Source: Magnetococcales bacterium
GTDB taxonomy: Bacteria > Pseudomonadota > Magnetococcia > Magnetococcales > DC0425bin3
NCBI GenBank assembly: GCA_015228935.1
Contig: JADGCO010000006.1
Span: 9,516 to 59,121 of the forward strand
Length of the DNA: 49,606 nt
Reading direction: 5' to 3'
In this document: positions 44,277 to 49,606 of the stretch, in pieces
Numbering within the stretch: position 1 is the first letter of the stretch
Layout of the letters: every line of letters begins with the position of its first letter
Program-made: the position numbers and the translations under genes
Notes under the pieces: model-generated
The model's input: the letters and a program-made list of their open reading frames with translations, nothing else
What the model was told of the DNA's origin: nothing
Databases searched by the model: none

Positions 44277-45821
44277 ATGAGACCGAAACCGATGGTGCTG
44301 GTGGTGTTGGATGGCTGGGGCTTCCGGAGTGAAACAGCCAATAACGCGATTCATGCGGCGCGAACGCCCAATTTTGACCAGTGGATGCAATCCCGTCCCC
44401 ACTCCCTGGTGGAAACATCAGCCGGTCATGTGGGGTTGCCGGATGGTCAAATGGGCAACTCCGAAGTGGGACACATGAATCTGGGAGCCGGGCGCATCGT
44501 CTACCAGGAGTTGACCCGGATCACCCTGGCCGTCAAGCAGGGAAGCTTTCATCGGAATCCGGCCTTTGTTGAAGGGATTGGCAAGGCCGTGGCTGCCGGT
44601 GGTGCGGTTCACATCATGGGTCTGCTCTCTCCAGGCGGTGTTCATTCTCATACGGACCATATGCTTGCTGCCGTGCAAACTGCCAGAGACAACGGTGCCA
44701 AAAAAATATTTGTGCATGGTTTCCTGGATGGTCGGGATACACCACCCCGTTCTGCCATGGAATTTGTGGCCGACTTTGAAAAGGGGTTGCAGGCCCTGGG
44801 AGCCGGACGGATCGCCACGATATGTGGGCGCTATTGGGTCATGGATCGCGACAAACGCTGGGACCGGGTCCAAACCGCCTACGACATGCTGACCCAGGGA
44901 AAGGGTTTCACGGCTGCGGATGGATTGTCCGCCGTGCGGGCCGGCTATGCGCGAGACGAAAATGACGAGTTTGTCAAACCAACGGTCATCGTGGAAAACG
45001 GCGCGGCCATCGGCACGGTCCGGGATGGAGATACCATCCTGATGCTCAATTTTCGTGCCGACCGGGTACGCGAAATCAGCCATGTGTTTACCGATCCCAC
45101 CGAAGGCGACAAGGCGTTTACCGGCTTTAAACGGGAGCGTCTGCCCCGTTTGTCCGCCTTCGTCACCCTGACCCTTTATGATGAATCCCTGCAAAATGTA
45201 TCCGTGGCCTTTCCGCCCGAACGTTTGCAGGAACTGCTGGGTCAGGAAATTGGCCGCCATGGTCTGAAACAGTTGCGGGCCGCCGAAACCGAAAAATATG
45301 CCCACGTCACCTACTTTTTCAATGGGGGCGAAGAGGCTCCCTGCCCGGGAGAAGATCGACTGCTGATTCCATCACCCCGGGTGGCAACCTACGATCTACA
45401 GCCTGAAATGTCCGCAATGCCCCTGACAGATGCTGTCCTGGAACGTATTCAGGGTGGTCAGTATGATTTGATTGTGGTCAACTATGCCAATCCGGACATG
45501 GTTGGTCACACCGGTATATTTTCTGCCGCAGTCAAGGCCATCGAGACTGTGGATGCCTGTCTGGGACGTCTGGCGGATGCGGTTCTGGGTGCTGGCGGGG
45601 AATTGTTGATCACGGCAGATCATGGCAATGCGGACCAGATGGTCGATGAGAACGGCCAACCCCATACCGCGCACACCAACAATCCGGCACCTTTACTTTA
45701 TCTGGGACGCAAGGCCACCATGACCAATGGCGCTTTGTGTGACATTGCCCCCACCCTGTTGCGTCTCATGAACTTGCCCCAACCAGCCGCCATGACTGGA
45801 CGTCCGCTCATCACGTTGTAA
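44277..45821 (+). CDS. gpmI: 2,3-bisphosphoglycerate-independent phosphoglycerate mutase
   Basis: A 514-aa cofactor-independent mutase interconverting 3- and 2-phosphoglycerate in glycolysis and gluconeogenesis, using two Mn ions. [11 protein letters not shown] holds the first metal Asp, [12 protein letters not shown] holds the phosphoserine nucleophile, and [11 protein letters not shown] and [11 protein letters not shown] are further active-site motifs. Length is normal. The frame begins earlier at a TTG (44253), but the ATG at 44277 gives the standard N-terminus. Followed by the envC-like and ctpA genes in a conserved order. Confidence 0.96.
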   Translation: MRPKPMVLVVLDGWGFRSETANNAIHAARTPNFDQWMQSRPHSLVETSAGHVGLPDGQMGNSEVGHMNLGAGRIVYQELTRITLAVKQGSFHRNPAFVEGIGKAVAAGGAVHIMGLLSPGGVHSHTDHMLAAVQTARDNGAKKIFVHGFLDGRDTPPRSAMEFVADFEKGLQALGAGRIATICGRYWVMDRDKRWDRVQTAYDMLTQGKGFTAADGLSAVRAGYARDENDEFVKPTVIVENGAAIGTVRDGDTILMLNFRADRVREISHVFTDPTEGDKAFTGFKRERLPRLSAFVTLTLYDESLQNVSVAFPPERLQELLGQEIGRHGLKQLRAAETEKYAHVTYFFNGGEEAPCPGEDRLLIPSPRVATYDLQPEMSAMPLTDAVLERIQGGQYDLIVVNYANPDMVGHTGIFSAAVKAIETVDACLGRLADAVLGAGGELLITADHGNADQMVDENGQPHTAHTNNPAPLLYLGRKATMTNGALCDIAPTLLRLMNLPQPAAMTGRPLITL

Positions 45822-45989
45822 ACAGGTCATGTCTGGCAACAGGCATCCATTTTTGGACGTGCAACGGACGAGCAACACCGCATCGGTATGCAACGAAACG
45901 TGAATATCCACCCCGGTTGGTCGCCAAAATGAATGCATACCATCCGGGGTGGCGCAATGGCGCAGGCATCCAGTCAAGGTACCTGAAGC

Positions 45990-47399
45990 ATGCGTATCAA
46001 GTGGATCCAGGGTTGGCAGGACCAGTTCTTTGCACCATTGCCCGACAATGGTCTGGTCGCGCTCCGGCAAAATCTATCATCAGACTGGTTTGTCTGGTCC
46101 CTTGTGCTGCTCCTGGGATTGTACTCTCCCCTGGCTCGGGCAGCGAGAAACGATGCCCGATCCCTGGAACAAAATCGCGCCCGTCTGCAACAGGTTGTCA
46201 ACCGCCTGCACCAGGAACAATCCGCCCTTGATCAGGCCAAAGGTCAGGAAAAAACCTTGCTGGGAGAGCTGGAAATCCTGGACCGGCAACTGGCTGATGA
46301 TGAACAACGCCGCAAGGAATTGATGAACCACGCCAACCAGTTGAAAGAACAGGTCCCCGAATTGACCCAGCAAATCCAGATCCTGAAAGGGGAACAGGAA
46401 CGCGCCCGGCATTTGTTGAATCAGCAGTTGCGAATGGCCTACGGCATCGGTGAACAAGGCATGCTCAAAATGTTGTTTTCGTCGCAGGATGTTGGCAAGC
46501 GGCGCGAAGGAGTCCAGTATTTTGGCTATCTGATTCAGGCCCGCAATCGACGCTTTCTGGAATATCGCGACACGGTCGTGCGTCTCGATGCCGCCATCAA
46601 AGGCCACAAAGCGCTGTTGGAACGTCTGGAAAAAATCACCGCCAAACAGGAAACAGAACGCCAGCAACTGTTGCATCGCCGCGAAGAACGCGCCACCTTG
46701 TTGCAGAGAGTCAAAAAGGACGCAGAAACGCGAGATCGGCAGGTTGCCGAACTGGCTCAATCCCAGGAGCGGCTGGAAACTTTCGTGACGCGGCTGGAGA
46801 CCCTCCTCCAGGAAGAAAAAATCAAGGCTGCCCAGGAAAAAGAAGCCAGAATCGCCCGCAAAAAAGCCGCCAAAGAAGCCCGGGAACAAGCCGCCAAAGA
46901 AGCCCGGGGCAAGGCAGCCAAGGTGATCCGGGAAAAAGAAGACGAGGCCGACGACGATCAGGACACGGTTGACAATCGATCCGGAAAAATCCGCCACGCT
47001 CCGGCTGAAAAAGATGCCAGATTCGGGCGGATAGAAGAACAACGGGGTCGCCTGCCACAGCCGGTTCCCGGGCATGGACGAAGAAAACCCCCGGGAATGT
47101 TTTTCCAGACCCAACCGGCCACACCGGTGCGGGCTGTTTATCGGGGCGAAGTGGTTTATGCAGATTGGTTTCGGGGATATGGTCTCATGATCATCCTGGG
47201 ACACGGACACCGTGCATACTCCTTGTATGGACACAATCAGCGCCTCCTGGTCAACCAGGGTGACTGGGTCAATGAAGGTGACAAGATAGCCGAATCCGGA
47301 GATACCGGATCCCTGGAAGGAATTCCCGGTCTCTACTTTGAAATCCGCCATCAGGGCAAGGTGGACAATCCCCAGCAATGGCTGGCAAGTGGCGGTTGA
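45990..47399 (+). CDS. envC: EnvC-like murein hydrolase activator (coiled coil plus degenerate M23/LytM)
   Basis: A 469-aa periplasmic protein. A signal/TM segment (WFVWSLVLLLGLYSPLARA) lies at residues ~33-51. A long coiled coil runs from ~52 to 330, ending in an Ala/Lys/Glu-rich repeat (ARKKAAKEAREQAAKEARGK). The C-terminal LytM domain starts RGRLPQPVPG. Of the zinc ligands of true M23 peptidases only fragments remain (GHGHRAYSLYGHN), as in EnvC, which activates amidases for septal cell-wall splitting rather than cutting itself. It probably acts with ctpA downstream. AAGG lies 10 nt before the ATG. Confidence 0.9.
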   Translation: MRIKWIQGWQDQFFAPLPDNGLVALRQNLSSDWFVWSLVLLLGLYSPLARAARNDARSLEQNRARLQQVVNRLHQEQSALDQAKGQEKTLLGELEILDRQLADDEQRRKELMNHANQLKEQVPELTQQIQILKGEQERARHLLNQQLRMAYGIGEQGMLKMLFSSQDVGKRREGVQYFGYLIQARNRRFLEYRDTVVRLDAAIKGHKALLERLEKITAKQETERQQLLHRREERATLLQRVKKDAETRDRQVAELAQSQERLETFVTRLETLLQEEKIKAAQEKEARIARKKAAKEAREQAAKEARGKAAKVIREKEDEADDDQDTVDNRSGKIRHAPAEKDARFGRIEEQRGRLPQPVPGHGRRKPPGMFFQTQPATPVRAVYRGEVVYADWFRGYGLMIILGHGHRAYSLYGHNQRLLVNQGDWVNEGDKIAESGDTGSLEGIPGLYFEIRHQGKVDNPQQWLASGG

Positions 47400-47467
47400 A
47401 AACGCGGTAACAATCAAATACGTTTGCTGGATTGAATTTGTGTGAGCCGAGCAGGCAGGAGTCATCG

Positions 47468-48949
47468 ATGATCGTATCGTTCAAAAAAGGCAGTCGTTTC
47501 TGGTATGTCTTTGTGGCACTGGCCGTCCTGGTGGGACTGCATGTGGCCTCGGAGAAGGTCCTGGCTTTTGATCAGGTGGCCTACGAAAAACTTAAAGTAT
47601 TTTCAGAGGTTTATGATCAGATCAAACAAAATTATGTCGAAGAGATCGATAACAAGAAAGTTCTCTACGGTGCCATTCATGGCATGCTGAAAACCCTGGA
47701 TCCCCACTCTTCATTTCTGCCGCCGGAAAGTTTCAAGGAGATGAAGACAGAAACCCAGGGGGTGTTTGGTGGCCTCGGCATTGAGATCACCCGGGGAAAC
47801 CGGGCCATCAAGGTGGTATCGCCCATCGAGGATACGCCTGCTTTCCGGGCCGGAATGAAGGCCGGCGACATGATCATCAAGATCGAAGAGGAAAGCACCC
47901 AGGACATGGACCTCATGGAAGCGGTCAAGCGGATGCGCGGCAAACCCGGCACCGGCATCAATTTGACCATCATGCGCCGGGGCGAGAGCAAACCTCTGAT
48001 TTTCAATCTGGTCAGAGCCATCATCAAGGTTCACAGCGTCAAATGGCGGATGGAATCCGGCAATATTGGCTACGTCCGGATCATCCAATTCAATGAGCAG
48101 GCGTTCCCCCTGTTGCAAACATCCCTGGAAGAGATGAAGAGACAGGTCGATAAACGCGGTATCCAAGGTTTGGTACTGGATTTGCGTAACGATCCGGGCG
48201 GTCTGCTGGACCAGGCCGTGCAAGTGGCAGACGCCTTCATGGATGGTGGCCGAATCGTCTATACCAAGGGACGCATCCCGGGAAAGGATATGTCCTTTGA
48301 CGCCCAACCAGGAGATTTGACAGATGGCGTGCCTATGGTCGTGTTGATCAATGGCGGCTCGGCATCGGCATCGGAAATCGTGGCAGGAGCGCTCCAGGAT
48401 CATAAACGGGCCGTGATCATGGGAACACAGTCCTTTGGCAAGGGGTCGGTGCAAACCATATTCCCCTTGCCGGATGGATCCGGGCTGCGTCTGACCACAG
48501 CCCAGTATTACACTCCAAATGGTCGCTCCATTCAGGCCAAGGGCATTGCGCCGGATCTGGTTGTCGAGGATTTAAGCTTCACCGCCAAGCAGGAGGTCGG
48601 TGACCGTCCCAAAGAAAAAGATTTGAAGGGACATCTGAGAAGCGAAGATGAAGGGGATTTGATGCCAGGCGAGGATGATTTTGCGGAGCAGGGCAAAGAG
48701 ACCCATAAAGACAAAGACAAAGACAAAGACAAAGACAAAGATAAAGACAAAGATAAAGCCAGGGAGAAAGATAAAAACAAGGATGACGACAAGAACAAAG
48801 ATAAAGAAAAAGATCCCGCCGATACCGACAAGATAACCGGTCGGAGCAAGGAAGATTATCAGTTGCAAAGGGCTTTGGATCTGTTGCGGGGGTACCAGGT
48901 GTTCTCCCGTCGGTTGGGTCTGGAATCCGCTCCCGCCGTCGAGGAGTAG
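47468..48949 (+). CDS. ctpA: C-terminal processing peptidase (S41 family)
   Basis: A 493-aa periplasmic serine protease. The N-terminal signal anchor (FWYVFVALAVLVGLHVA) is followed by the S41 N-domain (LDPHSSFLPPESF), a PDZ domain (GGLGIEITRGNRAIKVVSPI) and the catalytic core with the Ser in NGGSASASEIVAGAL and the Lys in GTQSFGKGSVQT. Near residues 414-445 is a highly charged insert with eight KD dipeptides, unusual for CtpA. AGGAG lies 6 nt before the ATG at 47468; the longer frame from 47432 is not needed. CtpA processes cell-wall enzymes and their regulators. Confidence 0.95.
   Translation: MIVSFKKGSRFWYVFVALAVLVGLHVASEKVLAFDQVAYEKLKVFSEVYDQIKQNYVEEIDNKKVLYGAIHGMLKTLDPHSSFLPPESFKEMKTETQGVFGGLGIEITRGNRAIKVVSPIEDTPAFRAGMKAGDMIIKIEEESTQDMDLMEAVKRMRGKPGTGINLTIMRRGESKPLIFNLVRAIIKVHSVKWRMESGNIGYVRIIQFNEQAFPLLQTSLEEMKRQVDKRGIQGLVLDLRNDPGGLLDQAVQVADAFMDGGRIVYTKGRIPGKDMSFDAQPGDLTDGVPMVVLINGGSASASEIVAGALQDHKRAVIMGTQSFGKGSVQTIFPLPDGSGLRLTTAQYYTPNGRSIQAKGIAPDLVVEDLSFTAKQEVGDRPKEKDLKGHLRSEDEGDLMPGEDDFAEQGKETHKDKDKDKDKDKDKDKDKAREKDKNKDDDKNKDKEKDPADTDKITGRSKEDYQLQRALDLLRGYQVFSRRLGLESAPAVEE
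48707..48754 (+). repeat. Hexanucleotide (aaagac/aaagat) tandem repeat inside ctpA
   Basis: Eight consecutive 6-nt units encoding (Lys-Asp)8, followed by further KD-rich, less regular sequence to about 48815. Units are multiples of three, so copy-number change would lengthen or shorten the linker without a frameshift. Confidence 0.95.
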
Positions 48950-48970
48950 GAACAATGACCACAACCGGGG

Positions 48971-49606
48971 ATGACTTTGGACAATTCCGAGCAAGTGCCA
49001 GATGCGGACCAGGAGTCCGCGGACCATGAAGCTTCTGAACAGAAGGGTCCCTTCCACAAAAAGGGAGTTTTGACTTTCGGTCTTTTGCTGATTGCCTGGA
49101 TCGGTATCGGTGTCTATCTGTGGCCAGTGTTGCGAGATCCGCAACGTCTGGCCATGGCTTCTTCTTCGCTGGAAAGCGTGCTGCCAGCCTGGGGAGATGA
49201 TGCTGATCGTGGTATTCTGGACAATTCATTCGGTACCAACGAACCCGGCAATGCGGATATCAGAACGTCTCATTCGGAAGCTGCATTTTCTACGACGCCA
49301 TCCACGACTCAGGCATTTGAGACGGCAATGCGTGATGCAGCACCATCAGGGAGACCCGTATCTTCGGTCAGTCAGACCATCCCGACGGGAGAACCTGCGC
49401 CCACAGTCAGCCAGAACGTCCCATCGGGAGGGTCTGCATCCGCAGCCAGCCAAAACGTCCCATCAGGGGGATCCGCATCTTCGGTCAGCCAGGGCGTCCC
49501 GTCGGGGGGGTCCGCATCTTCGGTCAGCCAGGGCGTCCCGTCGGGGGGATCCGCATCTTCGGTCAGCCAGGGCGTCCCGTCGGGAGGATCCGCATCTTCG
49601 GTCAGC
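48971..49606 (+). CDS. Membrane-anchored repeat protein, partial (possible YibQ-type polysaccharide deacetylase)
   Basis: A frame open from the ATG at 48971 to the window end (212 codons, no stop). After a charged N-terminus there is one TM helix (GVLTFGLLLIAWIGIGVYLW, residues ~35-54). A Ser/Pro/Gly-rich region with 13-residue repeats follows. The order envC-ctpA-divergent polysaccharide deacetylase is common, and that family has an N-terminal anchor, but no catalytic part is visible here. No SD precedes 48971. The ATG at 48955 has an excellent SD but a different frame that ends after 24 codons, so a frameshift near the start is possible. Confidence 0.7.
   Translation, partial: MTLDNSEQVPDADQESADHEASEQKGPFHKKGVLTFGLLLIAWIGIGVYLWPVLRDPQRLAMASSSLESVLPAWGDDADRGILDNSFGTNEPGNADIRTSHSEAAFSTTPSTTQAFETAMRDAAPSGRPVSSVSQTIPTGEPAPTVSQNVPSGGSASAASQNVPSGGSASSVSQGVPSGGSASSVSQGVPSGGSASSVSQGVPSGGSASSVS
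49361..49606 (+). repeat. 39-bp tandem repeat array at the window end
   Basis: Six full 39-nt units start at 49361, 49400, 49439, 49478, 49517 and 49556, with a partial seventh at 49595-49606, each encoding SSVSQGVPSGGSA or a variant. Units 4-6 are nearly identical in DNA, while units 1-3 have drifted, which points to recent expansion at the downstream end. The array continues past the window. Confidence 0.93.

Overview
The window is a mostly GC-rich, densely coded stretch of a Gram-negative chromosome. The order gpmI, envC-like, ctpA, then a membrane-anchored protein resembling a YibQ-type polysaccharide deacetylase is a familiar alphaproteobacterial-type arrangement. The many PAS/REC hybrid kinases, chemoreceptors and c-di-GMP proteins suggest a motile, oxygen-gradient organism. 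A deep-branching alphaproteobacterium or Magnetococcales-like lineage would fit, but this is inference: there is no rRNA or marker phylogeny here.

Layout. 1-205: intergenic repeat block. 207-5472: dedA-like membrane protein, then ileS and ppk2 joined by an ATGA overlap. 5554-6124: BrnT-type toxin with a CopG-like antitoxin. 6388-7883: LsrG-like monooxygenase-fold protein with an iron-type alcohol dehydrogenase. 8425-12310: two paralogous chemoreceptors in tandem, the second cut short by an in-frame TAA. 12613-13878: a decarboxylase-fold protein that has lost its PLP lysine. 13894-21353: a complete type I-E interference operon (cas3, cas8e, cse2, cas7e, cas5e, cas6e) with no cas1, cas2 or CRISPR array in the window. 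21523-23558: rfbF and rfbG (CDP-4-keto-6-deoxyglucose synthesis). 23751-25381: a small zinc-ribbon protein and an isolated cbiD.

26000-36909 is a signalling operon read on the minus strand: a sugar-nucleotide epimerase, a PAS hybrid kinase with HPt, a REC-GGDEF cyclase, a CHASE-PAS-PAS hybrid kinase with HPt, a REC-HD-GYP phosphodiesterase, and a 3'-truncated REC-histidine kinase. All three PAS domains keep the FixL-type heme-ligand motif. The set could therefore form an oxygen-responsive c-di-GMP circuit containing both synthesis and breakdown enzymes.

37171-43648 is an accessory region: a truncated glycosyltransferase, a translationally coupled SNF2-family ATPase (1428 aa) and 181-aa partner that may be an uncharacterised two-gene system, serine-recombinase-associated remnants and a small basic protein. 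From 44028 the sequence returns to housekeeping genes: tRNA-Ser(CGA), gpmI, the envC-like gene, ctpA, and a gene with 39-bp tandem repeats that runs off the window end.

A dispersed hairpin-forming repeat family (four copies: 1-205, 8246-8372, 21397-21540, 25490-25606) marks several boundaries between these blocks.
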